A stretch of DNA of 64,000 nt, taken from assembly GCF_900091585.1 (NCBI RefSeq), contig NZ_FMHT01000003.1:620001-684000 (forward strand), given 5' to 3'. Each line of letters begins with the position of its first letter. Positions within the stretch are counted from its first letter, which is position 1. The notes beneath the pieces are model-generated. The model saw only the letters and a program-made list of their open reading frames with translations, was not told the DNA's origin and ran no database searches. This DNA is from Micromonospora nigra (GTDB taxonomy: Bacteria; Actinomycetota; Actinomycetes; Mycobacteriales; Micromonosporaceae). Positions 23,581-31,884 of the stretch are shown piece after piece. The translations under genes were made by a program, and so were the position numbers.

Positions 23581-24357
23581 TCACAGCCGCGTCCGCAGTT
23601 CCCACAGGTCGGGGAAGAAGCGTTCGTCCCGGCGCGAACGGAGGTGGTTGACGCCACTGGAGCCGCCGGTGCCCGCCTTGTGACCGATGAGGCGTTCCAC
23701 CGCGAGCGCGTGCCGCATGCGCCACATGGCCCAGGCCTCGTCGTGGTCGAGCAGCGCCTCGGCGACCTCCAGCACGTCGCTGTCCGGCCGGCCACCGCGC
23801 AGCAGTCGTACCGGATCGGCGATCCCCCGGCGGCGCAACAGGTGACGGAAGGCGTCGGCGAGGCTGGGCTCGCGCAGCCTGCGGTCCAGCCGGGCACGGT
23901 CGGTGCCGCCGGCCGTGGTGATCCCGGCGTGGCCCCGGCCGCGCAGCCCGGAGACGTACTCGATCTCCCGGAACCGGACGGACTGGAACCCGCTCGCGCT
24001 GCCGAGGTACGGACGCAGGCTGACGAAGCCACCCGGGCTGATCGTGCCCAGCGTGTCGAGTTGGCTGACCAGGAGCCGGTCCACGCCACCGACCCGGCGC
24101 AACCGGTAGAGGGCGTCGGGTACGGCGCCGGCGAACAGGTCCGCCCGGGCGGCGACGAGTTCGTGCACGATCAGTTCGAACCAGATTTCGAACGCCTGGT
24201 GCACCAGGACGAAGAAGCGTCCGTCCGGGTGGTCGGGCACCTCCCGGGTGGCCGCGAGCAGCGCGTCGAGGTGCAGGAAGCCGCCGTAGTCACCGCCGGA
24301 CGGGCGGTGCGGCCCGACCACCGCCGGCTCGACGCCGTGGTCCTGGTCAGTGGTCAT
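23581..24357 (-). CDS. Tryptophan 2,3-dioxygenase
   Basis: 258 residues, typical length for the heme enzyme that opens the indole ring of L-tryptophan to N-formylkynurenine. Family signatures seen: LVHQAFEIWFELIVHEL, SGFQSVRFREIEYVSG, and the C-terminal RHALAVERLIGHKAGTGGSSGVNHLR. The ATG at 24357 (MTTDQDHG) is preferred over in-frame upstream starts because GGAGAGG lies upstream and the homologous region begins here. It is upstream of the KS operon on the same strand, 197 bp from its leader. With kynureninase at 37155 it gives a route to kynurenine and anthranilate; no recognisable formamidase is present, so a host enzyme or the HDAC-like hydrolase at 59067 would have to deformylate. A dyad sits 26 bp upstream of its start. 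Confidence 0.93.
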   Translation of the reverse strand: MTTDQDHGVEPAVVGPHRPSGGDYGGFLHLDALLAATREVPDHPDGRFFVLVHQAFEIWFELIVHELVAARADLFAGAVPDALYRLRRVGGVDRLLVSQLDTLGTISPGGFVSLRPYLGSASGFQSVRFREIEYVSGLRGRGHAGITTAGGTDRARLDRRLREPSLADAFRHLLRRRGIADPVRLLRGGRPDSDVLEVAEALLDHDEAWAMWRMRHALAVERLIGHKAGTGGSSGVNHLRSRRDERFFPDLWELRTRL

Positions 24358-24382
24358 CGCGGTTTCGCCACCTCTCCGCCGG

Positions 24383-24397
24383 GTCAGCGACGCTGAC
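24383..24397. promoter_or_regulatory. Perfect dyad upstream of tryptophan dioxygenase
   Basis: GTCAGCG-A-CGCTGAC, 7-bp arms with one central base, ending 26 bp before the dioxygenase start codon. The position and symmetry fit an operator for a dimeric regulator; which regulator is unknown. Confidence 0.45.
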
Positions 24398-24590
24398 ACT
24401 GGCACCTGCGGGGAATCTCCCAGCGGCTGACCAACCCGGGAATCCACCAACGCCTACGACGATCGGGGCCCATGCGCGCGGCCCGGTCGGCCCGCCCGAT
24501 GAGGCGCCACCGGTGATCAGAGGCCCGACAGGTGCACGCCACCACCGTGCGTCGAGGGTGGGCCGGTCGGGTCGGCCCGGACACCGGGGG

Positions 24591-25694
24591 TCAGCGGTAG
24601 ACCCGACGGACCCTCGGGCCGACCCGGGTGAGCAGTTCGTTGGGGATGGTGCCGGCCGCCCGCGCCCAGTCGACCAGGGTGGGTTCCCCGGCCGTGCCGG
24701 GCCCGAACAGCACCACCTCGTCGCCGGCCACCACCGACGCGTCCGGCACGTCGACCACGAACTGGTCCATGCACACCCGGCCACTGATCCGACGTCGCCG
24801 GCCGGCGAGCAGCACACTGCCCCGGTTGCCCACCGACCGGGGCACACCGTCGGCGTACCCGGCGGCGACCAGGGCCAGGGTCGTCTGCCCCGTCGTGACG
24901 TACTCGTGTCCGTAGGAGACCGGGGTGCCGGCCGGGACCTGTCGGGCCAGGACGACCGGCGCCCGCAGGGTCATCGCCGGCACCAGGTCGACCGGCGGTG
25001 GCACCGGCAACGGGTTGATCCCGAAGACCGCGATGCCCGGGCGGATCAGGTCGTACGCGGCGGCCGGCACGGCGAGCGCGGCAGCGGAGTTCGCCAGGTG
25101 CCGCAGCCGGGGCGCCACACCGTGCGCGGCGGCGACGTCCAGAGCGTCCGCGAAGGCCGCCAACTGCCGGTCGGTGGACGGGTGCCCCGGCTGGTCGGCG
25201 TTGGCCAGGTGGCTCCACACCCCGACGACGTCCAGCTCGTCGCCGGCGAACTTGCCGGCCGCCAGGACCAGCTCCGGCCATCGGGCGGCGGTGGCACCGG
25301 CCCGCGCGCAGCCGGTGTCCACCTTGAGGTGCACCCGGGCCTGCCGCCCGGTGAGCCGGACGGCGGCCAGGACGTCGTCGAGCACCCACCGGTCGGAGAT
25401 CGAGAGGTCCACTCCGGCCCGGATCGCGGCGGCGAGGTCGTCGCCGGGGCGTGGCAGCCAGCACAGCACGGGGACGGTGATCCCGGCCGCCCGCAGCGTC
25501 AGCGCCTCGGGCAGATAGGCCACGCCCAGCCAGGTGGCGCCGCCGGCGAGGGCGGCCCGGGCACCGGGCACCAGACCGTGACCGTAGGCGTCGGCCTTGA
25601 CCACCGCCATCAACTCGACGGCCCGCAGCCGGCGGAGCGCGGAGACGTTGTGGGCGATGGCCGCCAGATCGACCTCCGCTTCGCACCCGACCAT
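24591..25694 (-). CDS. alr: Alanine racemase
   Basis: 367 residues, the usual size. PLP lysine in VVKADAYGHG near the N-terminus, PLP-binding HLANSAA and RPGIAVFGINP, and the second catalytic base Tyr in SYGHEYVTTGQT; also GRVCMDQFVVDV. It interconverts L- and D-alanine. Most actinomycetes have another alr in a housekeeping locus. Here it lies between the dioxygenase (same strand) and the ACP cassette (divergent), and the NRPS has no epimerisation domain, so this copy may supply a D-amino acid to an A domain; that is inference. The start at 25694 has only a weak ribosome site. Confidence 0.92.
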   Translation of the reverse strand: MVGCEAEVDLAAIAHNVSALRRLRAVELMAVVKADAYGHGLVPGARAALAGGATWLGVAYLPEALTLRAAGITVPVLCWLPRPGDDLAAAIRAGVDLSISDRWVLDDVLAAVRLTGRQARVHLKVDTGCARAGATAARWPELVLAAGKFAGDELDVVGVWSHLANADQPGHPSTDRQLAAFADALDVAAAHGVAPRLRHLANSAAALAVPAAAYDLIRPGIAVFGINPLPVPPPVDLVPAMTLRAPVVLARQVPAGTPVSYGHEYVTTGQTTLALVAAGYADGVPRSVGNRGSVLLAGRRRRISGRVCMDQFVVDVPDASVVAGDEVVLFGPGTAGEPTLVDWARAAGTIPNELLTRVGPRVRRVYR

Positions 25695-25995
25695 CCGCCG
25701 AGTGTGCCGGTCACCCCGAGTCGGCCACAGTGCCTGATCGGGCCGTCCGGTGTGGCGCTCCGCGAGGGGTGGGGCACGGCGGCGCGGGCGGGGCATGGCG
25801 CGTTCAGTCACTTCCGTAGGGCCTGGTCGGGTACGCCGACCGCGATGGTCGACCGGTGGCGGCGAAATGAGTCCCTGGTCCGGGGGGCCCGGGGCCGCCG
25901 CGTCGCGCCTAGCGTCCCTTGCGCAGGTTCCGCGCCGACCGAGGAGCGGGACGAGACCGAGTATCCGCGTGTGGCAGACCGCTGGGAGTCGTGGC
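25695..25995. other. Divergent intergenic region between alr and ACP
   Basis: 301 bp that must hold promoters for alr (leftward) and the ACP cassette (rightward). I see GC-rich runs such as GGGGGGCCCGGGGCC but no confident -35/-10 pair and no copy of the shared 43-bp element. Confidence 0.5.
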
Positions 25996-26244
25996 ATGGA
26001 CGAACAACAGGCGTTGGAGCTGGTCATCCGGCTGGTGGCCCGCGGCCGGGGGGTCGACGAGCGAGCCCTGGGCCCGGAGACGGATCTGGTGAACGACCTC
26101 GGCTTCGACTCACTCGACGCCTCGGAGCTGCTCGCCGCCCTGCACACCGAAACCGGCACCCACGTGCCGATGACCGACCTGTCGGACCTGCGCACCGTCG
26201 CAGACGTCGGACGCGCGTTGACGAAGCAGGAGGCCGCCTCGTGA
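25996..26244 (+). CDS. Acyl carrier protein
   Basis: 82 residues. The phosphopantetheine attachment motif is DLGFDSLDASELL, with the modified Ser in DSL at about residue 38. Start ATG at 25996, preceded by GGGAG. It carries an acyl thioester for processing in trans. Its stop overlaps the next gene by GTGA. The plausible loader is one of the two acyl-AMP ligases (26929 or the left-edge gene); partners could be the di-iron protein, the KASIII at 33495, or the KS at 20460, which has no ACP of its own. Confidence 0.92.
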   Translation: MDEQQALELVIRLVARGRGVDERALGPETDLVNDLGFDSLDASELLAALHTETGTHVPMTDLSDLRTVADVGRALTKQEAAS

Positions 26245-26795
26245 TCACTTCCACCGGTCGACGTATCGACCCCGAGGACCCGGTGTGGATGCTCAACCAG
26301 TACCGCGCCGCCGAGGTGCACGGCGCCGGTGCCATCATGCGGATGGCGCGGCTGGCCGACACCGCGAAGCTGCGCAGCGACCTCTCCCGCCACCTGCGGG
26401 ACGAGGCGGTGCACGCCTGGCTGTGGACCAAGGCCATCGAGGAACTCGGTGGCGAGGTGGTCGACGTCCCCCAGCCCTACCAGGCCCGACTGTCGGCGCA
26501 CTTCGGCATCCCGAAGACCCTCACCGACATGCTGGCGCTGACCCTGGCCTCCGAGAAGCGCGGCCTGGCCGAGTACGAGCTGCACGTCGGTCAGGACGAC
26601 CTGCCGCAGGCGATCCGGCGGCCGATGAAGGCGATCATCCGGGACGAGGCCTGGCACGTGTCCTACATCGAGGAGGCGCTGCAGGAGCGGGCCCGCGAGG
26701 ACAAGCGGATCGACGAGATCATCGCCCGGGCCGAGCAGGCCGACGTGCTGGCGGTCGCGGAACTGGAAGCCGAAGCGGCGACCGCCGGCGGATAG
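26241..26795 (+). CDS. Ferritin-like di-iron protein
   Basis: 184 residues, mostly helical. Two sets of di-iron ligands are visible: Glu in YRAAEVHGAG with ExxH in RDEAVHAW, then Glu in ASEKRGLAEYELH with ExxH in RDEAWHVSYIEEAL. This is the four-helix ferritin-like arrangement used by oxygenases, desaturases and N-oxygenases. The GTG start overlaps the ACP stop (GTGA), so the two are made together. I infer that it oxidises an ACP-bound acyl group, with the reaction unknown. I cannot assign it to a named subfamily. Confidence 0.75.
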   Translation: MITSTGRRIDPEDPVWMLNQYRAAEVHGAGAIMRMARLADTAKLRSDLSRHLRDEAVHAWLWTKAIEELGGEVVDVPQPYQARLSAHFGIPKTLTDMLALTLASEKRGLAEYELHVGQDDLPQAIRRPMKAIIRDEAWHVSYIEEALQERAREDKRIDEIIARAEQADVLAVAELEAEAATAGG

Positions 26796-26858
26796 CGGAG
26801 CGACGACCGCCGGCGGGATGGCACGGCATCGCCGACCCGCGACCCGACCGCCGCTCGC

Positions 26859-26881
26859 GCCGGCCCCGTTGTGGGGCCGGC
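26859..26881. terminator. Hairpin between di-iron gene and acyl-AMP ligase
   Basis: Perfect 9-bp stem GCCGGCCCC / GGGGCCGGC with a 5-base loop, no T-run. It lies 63 bp after the di-iron stop and 48 bp before the next start, so it could terminate, attenuate or protect the first part of the message. Confidence 0.5.
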
Positions 26882-26928
26882 GGGCCGGCGGTACCCCCGT
26901 GAGAGAACACGATTGGCGAGGACTGCCG

Positions 26929-28548
26929 ATGACCCAGCTCGACCTCCCCTCCGCCCCGCTGGTCACCTGGCCCGCCAGCTACGCCACCGACCCGGGGCTC
27001 TGCCTCGAAGAGATCGTCCGACCCTACGGCTCGACGGCGACGGTGAGCTTCATCGACGCCGACGGCAGCCGGGACTCGGTGACCTACGACGTGCTGGCCC
27101 GCCGGATCGCGACGGCGGCGGCCCGGCTGCGCGGGGCGGGCGTGCGGGTCGGTGATCCGGTCGCCATGACCCTGACCAACGACCTGCCCGCGGTGGTGGC
27201 CGCGCTCGGCGTGTGGGCGGCCGGCGGGACCCTCGTCTCGCTGCCGCCATCGCCCCGGCGGGGTCGGGAACTGCACGCGGAACGCTTCGGTGCCGTGCTC
27301 GCGGCGATGGACTGCCGGTTCCACCTGACCGCGCCCGACGACCCGGGCCCGCTCACCGACCGGTTGCGGGCGGTGCCGATCGGCGGGTTGCAGGGCGAGG
27401 AGAGGGTCAGCGACCCCGAACCCGACATCCCCCGCACCGCGCTGGTGCAGTTCACCTCCGGCAGCGTCGGTACGCCCAAGGGGGTGGCGATCCGGGCGGA
27501 CACCTTCGCCGGGCACACCAAGATGATCAGCCGGTGCTTCGATCTGGATCCGGTGCGGGACCGGGTGGCCACCTGGCTGCCGCTCTACCACGATCTCGGC
27601 TTCGTCTGCTTCTTCGGCTCGGCACTGTACTCCCGGACGGGGCAGGTCCACACGGATCCCCGGACGTTCGTGCTGAACCCGGCGCACTGGCTGACCATGC
27701 TCGCCGAGGAAGGAGCCACGATCAGTGGGGCGCCCAACTTCGGCTTCCGGCTCGCCTCCCGGGTGCCCTATCCGGACAAACTCGACCTGTCCCGGATGCG
27801 GTGCTGCCTGAACGCCGCCGAACGGGTGCTCTGGTCGGACGTGGTGGACTTCCACCGGGTCGCCGGTCCGCTCGGCTTCGCCTGGGAGGCCATCATGCCG
27901 GCGTACGGGCTGGCCGAGGGGACGGTCGGGGTGTCGTGCACACCGCGCGGCCGGGGGCCGGTCGAGGGGCCCGGTGGTCACGTCTCGCTCGGTCCCGCCC
28001 TGCCGGGCGCCCGTTACCAGCTCAGGGGCGACGAGACACCCGCGACCCTGCTCATCAGCGGTCAGTGGCTCCTGGAGGGCTACTGGACCGCCGCCGGCTT
28101 CGAGCCCCGGCAGGAGGATCCGTTCGACACCAACGACGCGGCGTTCACCCACGACGGTGAGCTGTACGTCATCGGCCGGCGAACCGAAGTGGCGTCGATC
28201 TCGGGGCACAACGTCTTCGCCGAGGACGTCGAGGCGGGGGCGCTCCGCGCGGGAGGTCCGTCCCTGCTGGGCTGCGCGGCTTTCAAGCACAGCGCCACCG
28301 ACGGCGGCGAACGGTTCGCCCTCGTGCTGGAGATCTCCCCCCGGACGGCGAAGTCGGCGCCGGAGTTGGCGCGTACCGTCCGGGCCGCCGTGTCCGACCT
28401 GCTCGGCACCCGGGTGGCGCCGCTGCTGGTGGTGCAGCAGGGCGTGATCCCGCGTACCACCTCGGGCAAGCCGCGTCGGCCGGCGCTGCGCGAGGCGGTG
28501 CTCTCCGACGGGCTGCCGGCACGGCGGATCCTGGCCGAGCTGAGCTGA
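26929..28548 (+). CDS. Acyl-AMP ligase (ANL superfamily)
   Basis: 539 residues. The P-loop FTSGSVGTPKG, WLPLYHDLGFV, NAAERVLW and YGLAEGTVGVS match fatty-acyl-AMP ligases; the C-terminal lysine region reads IPRTTSGKPRR. It should adenylate an acid and load the ACP two genes upstream. Start ATG at 26929, with GCGAGGA close upstream. It is in the ACP/di-iron unit on the plus strand but separated by 133 bp and a hairpin. The substrate may be a fatty acid or an aryl acid such as anthranilate; the sequence does not settle this. Because the other ligase is frameshifted, this may be the only working one in the cluster. Confidence 0.87.
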   Translation: MTQLDLPSAPLVTWPASYATDPGLCLEEIVRPYGSTATVSFIDADGSRDSVTYDVLARRIATAAARLRGAGVRVGDPVAMTLTNDLPAVVAALGVWAAGGTLVSLPPSPRRGRELHAERFGAVLAAMDCRFHLTAPDDPGPLTDRLRAVPIGGLQGEERVSDPEPDIPRTALVQFTSGSVGTPKGVAIRADTFAGHTKMISRCFDLDPVRDRVATWLPLYHDLGFVCFFGSALYSRTGQVHTDPRTFVLNPAHWLTMLAEEGATISGAPNFGFRLASRVPYPDKLDLSRMRCCLNAAERVLWSDVVDFHRVAGPLGFAWEAIMPAYGLAEGTVGVSCTPRGRGPVEGPGGHVSLGPALPGARYQLRGDETPATLLISGQWLLEGYWTAAGFEPRQEDPFDTNDAAFTHDGELYVIGRRTEVASISGHNVFAEDVEAGALRAGGPSLLGCAAFKHSATDGGERFALVLEISPRTAKSAPELARTVRAAVSDLLGTRVAPLLVVQQGVIPRTTSGKPRRPALREAVLSDGLPARRILAELS

Positions 28549-28629
28549 CCGGACCGGCCACCGAGGTCGCCGCACGGCAGGTGACCGGGACAGGCGCACC
28601 GCGAATGACCGGGTCGCCGGACGGCGGAT

Positions 28630-28676
28630 GGCCGGGGTCGCCGTACGGCCACGCTCGCCGTGCGGCGGCCCCGGTC
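28630..28676. terminator. Bidirectional hairpin terminator
   Basis: A 20-bp imperfect stem (17 of 20 positions match: GGCCGGGGTCGCCGTACGGC against the 3' arm) with a 7-base loop, between the convergent acyl-AMP ligase and acyl-CoA dehydrogenase genes. No T-run, as is common in actinomycetes. Confidence 0.65.
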
Positions 28677-28678
28677 GC

Positions 28679-29863
28679 CTATCGTCGGGGGATGTCGGCC
28701 GTCATCAGTCGGTCGAGCTCGGCGTCGAACCGGGGATCGGCCAGGGCGAGGCGGGACGCGAGCAGCTCGGTGAGCACCTCGTCGGCCCCACCGCCGATGC
28801 GGGCCAACCGCACGTCGCGCCACCAACCTTCCAGCGGGAAGTTCGTGGTGTAGCCCCGGGCCCCGAAGACTTGGAGGCAGTCGTCGGTGACCCGCTCCAC
28901 GACGTCGCTGACGATCAGTTTGAGGGCGGCGGCCTCGTGGGCGAAGCCCACACCGGCGACGCCGCGGGCCACGGTGTCCCGCAGGGCGGCCTCGGCGACG
29001 GTGAGCTGGGCGTGGGCCTGGGCCAGCCGGTGCCGGACCGCCTGTTTGCCCAGCAACGGGCCGTCGCCCAGCTTCCGCTGCCGGGCGTGGGCGGCGGCGA
29101 GGCCCAGCGCCATCCGTCCGGCGGTGAGCAGTTGGGCGCAGATCGACATCCGCTCGAACTGGAGCAGCCGGCTGGCGTAGGCCAGACCCATCCCGGGGGC
29201 GCCGAGCAGCGCCCCGGGACCGAGCGGCACGTCGAAGGACACCTCACCGACGTCGCACGAGCGTAGACCCGCGGTGGCGAAGAACCCTTCGACGCACACC
29301 CCCGGGGTGGCCAGCGGCACCAGGAACAGGGCAAGGTCACGGGGCCCGCTGCCGGCGACCCGGGCCACGGCCAGCAGGTGGGTGGCTCCGCCCAGGTTCG
29401 AGATGTAGCGCTTGCGGCCGACCAGCCGCCAGCCGTCCGCCTCCCGCGTCGCCGTGCTGCGCACCCCGGACAGGTCCGATCCGCCCTGCGGCTCGGTGGC
29501 CCCGAAGCAGCCCACAGCCTGTCCGTCGAGCGCGTCCTCCAGCAGGGCGTGCTGGGCGCTGCCGTCGGCGAGCCAGGTCAACGCACCGATGAACACCTCG
29601 CTGTGGCCCATCGCGGCGAGGGCCAGTCCGCTGTCGCACCCACTCAGTTCCTCCGCCATGGCGACCAGCCGAGGCAGCCCACCCGTCGCGCCCGGCGCCC
29701 ACCGCTCGCGGAAGACGCCGTGGGTGGCGAGTTCGGTGATGATCGTCCTGGGCAGGTGTCCGGCCCGCTCCCAGCTCCGCCTGCGGTCCCGGTCGATGCC
29801 GGAGATCGCGGTACGCACCAGGGCGCGGTAGTCCACCTCGGCCGTCAACCGCACCGGCGTCAT
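28679..29863 (-). CDS. Acyl-CoA dehydrogenase-family flavoprotein
   Basis: 394 residues. FAD/substrate motifs CFGATEPQGGSDLSGVRSTA, GRKRYISNLG and the C-terminal GARGYTTNFPLEGWWRDVRLARIGGGADEV. The usual YEGT glutamate is absent (IGGGADE), but a Glu occurs in LLQFERMSI, the place where isovaleryl-CoA-dehydrogenase-like enzymes carry their base. It should introduce an alpha,beta double bond in an acyl thioester. Its ATG at 29863 overlaps the aminotransferase stop (ATGA). With a branched-chain-type aminotransferase directly upstream, the pair could make an unsaturated branched precursor; that is inference. Confidence 0.87.
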   Translation of the reverse strand: MTPVRLTAEVDYRALVRTAISGIDRDRRRSWERAGHLPRTIITELATHGVFRERWAPGATGGLPRLVAMAEELSGCDSGLALAAMGHSEVFIGALTWLADGSAQHALLEDALDGQAVGCFGATEPQGGSDLSGVRSTATREADGWRLVGRKRYISNLGGATHLLAVARVAGSGPRDLALFLVPLATPGVCVEGFFATAGLRSCDVGEVSFDVPLGPGALLGAPGMGLAYASRLLQFERMSICAQLLTAGRMALGLAAAHARQRKLGDGPLLGKQAVRHRLAQAHAQLTVAEAALRDTVARGVAGVGFAHEAAALKLIVSDVVERVTDDCLQVFGARGYTTNFPLEGWWRDVRLARIGGGADEVLTELLASRLALADPRFDAELDRLMTADIPRR

Positions 29864-30765
29864 CCGACCAGTTCCCGCCACTGCGCGTGCTCGGGGACAC
29901 GTCCGGTGCTCAGGTCGGCGTACCGGTCGACGAGTTGCTGGGTCAGTGGCCCCACCTTGCCGGTGCCGACCGTACGCCCGTCGACGCTGAGCACCGGCAC
30001 GATCCCGGCAGCGGTGCCGGTGAGGAAACACTCGTCGGCGTGGTAAAGGTCGGTGCGCACCAGGACGTCGGCGCGGGCGGGAATGCCGGCCTCGGCGGCC
30101 ACGGTCAGAACGGTGTCCCGGACGACGCCTTCGAGCGCGCCCGAGGCCAGGTGCGGCGTCCGCAGCTCGCCGTCGCGGACGACGAAGAGGTTGTGCGCCC
30201 AGCCGTCGGTGACGTGGCCCTCGGTGTTGAGCAGGATGGCCTCGTCGTACCCGCTGGTGAGCGCCTCCATCTGGGCCAGGTAGGAGTTGAGGTACTGGCC
30301 GGTGGCCTTGGCCGCGGGCGGCAGGACGTGGGAGGGCATCCGCTGGAAGCTGGCCACCTTGGCGCGTACCCCGGCGTCCTTGGCGCCGCCGACGAGCGGG
30401 CCGTTGGCGGAGGCGATGACCGCGACCTGGTAGGACGCCTGCAACGGGTTCGCTCCGGGGCCGAGGAAGACGATCGGGCGCAGGTACGCGTCGGTCAGTC
30501 CGTTGGCGCGGACCACGGACCGGCACGCCTCGGCGAGGTCGTCGACGCCGTAGGGCAGGCGCACCAGGTAGGTCGCCGCGGAGCGGGCCAACCGCTGGAG
30601 GTGGTCGGTGAGTCGGAAGATCGCCGGTCCCTGCGGGGTGCCGTGGCACCGCACCCCCTCGAAGAACCCGATCCCGTAGTGCAGACCGTGGGCGCTGACG
30701 TGGACGTGGGCCGCATCCCAGTCGACCAGGCGACCGTCCAGCCACACCTTGGCATCGGTCATCAT
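29860..30765 (-). CDS. Branched-chain-type (class IV) aminotransferase
   Basis: 301 residues, fold type IV PLP aminotransferase. HGLHYGIGFFEGVRC, RLPYGVDDL, PLP lysine in AAKATGQYLNS, EAILLNTEGHVTDG, and ECFLTGTAAGIVPV match IlvE-like enzymes, which interconvert branched amino acids and 2-oxo acids using glutamate. The first ATG at 30765 overlaps the LuxR stop by ATGA; a second ATG at 30762 is also possible. Ribosome site GGAGGGAG. It is the middle gene of a tightly overlapping three-gene unit (regulator, aminotransferase, dehydrogenase). A biosynthetic role rather than housekeeping is inferred from that position. Confidence 0.9.
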   Translation of the reverse strand: MMTDAKVWLDGRLVDWDAAHVHVSAHGLHYGIGFFEGVRCHGTPQGPAIFRLTDHLQRLARSAATYLVRLPYGVDDLAEACRSVVRANGLTDAYLRPIVFLGPGANPLQASYQVAVIASANGPLVGGAKDAGVRAKVASFQRMPSHVLPPAAKATGQYLNSYLAQMEALTSGYDEAILLNTEGHVTDGWAHNLFVVRDGELRTPHLASGALEGVVRDTVLTVAAEAGIPARADVLVRTDLYHADECFLTGTAAGIVPVLSVDGRTVGTGKVGPLTQQLVDRYADLSTGRVPEHAQWRELVG

Positions 30766-31538
30766 GCTCTCCCTCCCTTGCCCCACTGCTGCTGTTCCGG
30801 TACTGACGCGATGCGACGGCGGAGACTGACCACAGCGGGGTCCGGCGGCTGCACCGTCTCCTCGGCCAGCAGGCCGTGGTTGAGGGCGACGGTCACCGCC
30901 ACCGTCCGGTTCGGACAGTTGAGTTTCGCCAGGACGTTGCCCACGTGCCGCTTCGCGCCGTGCTCGGAGATGCCGAGCCGTCGGGCTATCTGCTTGTTGC
31001 TGAGCCCTTCGGCCAAGAGCTTAAGAGCCTGCCGCTCCCGGGGCGTGAGCATGAAAGACGGGTCTGATCGGGGCTTGCCAACGGTGCGCAGCTCATCGAG
31101 AATGCGCCGAGCCAGCGAACCGGGGATGGGCATCTCGCCGTGCCGCAGCTTGTGCAGACTGTCGGCGAGGACGGTGCGGTTCAACCCGGACTCCAGCAGG
31201 AAGCCGTCCACCGAGAGGGCGGCGACCTCCGGCATCAGGGCATCCTCCGGCTGCCGGAGCAGGAACAACGACGACGTGCCGGTACGGGCGGCGACCGCGA
31301 GAACCTCGTCGGTGCCGCCACGGGGACTCTCCGCCGAGACGATCACAAGCTGGTAGTCCCCCGTCTCCAGTAGCCGTATGGTGGCCTGCGGGTCGGCTCC
31401 GGGATGCACCGTGGTGACCATCGGCAGGTCGGCCAGCATCTGGATCAGACCGCAGCGAGTCAGCTCGTTGTCGATCGACACCAGTACGGCAAGTCCCTGC
31501 GTTTCCTGCGGAGATCGGATGATGCTCGCCTCTTGCAT
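30762..31538 (-). CDS. LuxR-family regulator with receiver-like domain lacking phospho-Asp
   Basis: 258 residues from ATG 31538 (MQEASIIRS), with GGGGG upstream. The N-terminal half looks like a response-regulator receiver (AVLVSIDNELTRCGLIQMLADL), but where the phosphorylated Asp should stand the sequence reads QLVIVSAESP, so it is probably not controlled by a kinase. The C-terminal LuxR/NarL helix-turn-helix is clear: LTPRERQALKLLAEGLSNKQIARRLGISEHGAKRHVGNVLAKL. It heads the operon with the aminotransferase and dehydrogenase and is a candidate cluster activator, possibly binding the shared 43-bp element; the link is untested. Confidence 0.88.
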   Translation of the reverse strand: MQEASIIRSPQETQGLAVLVSIDNELTRCGLIQMLADLPMVTTVHPGADPQATIRLLETGDYQLVIVSAESPRGGTDEVLAVAARTGTSSLFLLRQPEDALMPEVAALSVDGFLLESGLNRTVLADSLHKLRHGEMPIPGSLARRILDELRTVGKPRSDPSFMLTPRERQALKLLAEGLSNKQIARRLGISEHGAKRHVGNVLAKLNCPNRTVAVTVALNHGLLAEETVQPPDPAVVSLRRRIASVPEQQQWGKGGRA

Positions 31539-31884
31539 GTCTCCCCCTTGCTTAGCCTGCTGACGCTCCGGCTCCTGCATGCTCCGGTGGACGTGAGGCG
31601 CCCCGGCCGCATCCGGCCGCCGCGCCCGCTGGTTGAAAATCTGCCATGATCTTGTCATTCGGCCGGTTGGTCGAAGTTAAAAATCCATCCGGCCGGCCAA
31701 CTCTGCCGGGAATATTAACGGTCTCATGCTCTCGACACCACAGAGCTTCGAGATACCAGGGTGAAATTTGCCTGACGAAGCTGGAAGATCACCCGCTGAT
31801 GACGGACTCCAATGCCTTCATCCCTATCCGGGTTTGCCAGTAGGCTGACCCGGGAACCGATGTCACGGTGACGATAGGAGCGAC
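31539..31884. other. Divergent intergenic region, relatively AT-rich
   Basis: 346 bp between the LuxR gene and the hydrolase. It has the most AT-rich patch in the area (around 31675-31725, GAAGTTAAAAATCC and AATATTAACG), fitting promoters in both directions. An inverted repeat CCGGGT...ACCCGG spans 31828-31853, 31 bp before the hydrolase start. No gene seen. Confidence 0.5.

Noticed and set aside
24357..24450. 31-residue N-terminal extension of tryptophan dioxygenase
   Set aside because: It crosses the perfect dyad at 24383-24397, has no ribosome site, and relatives start at the downstream ATG.
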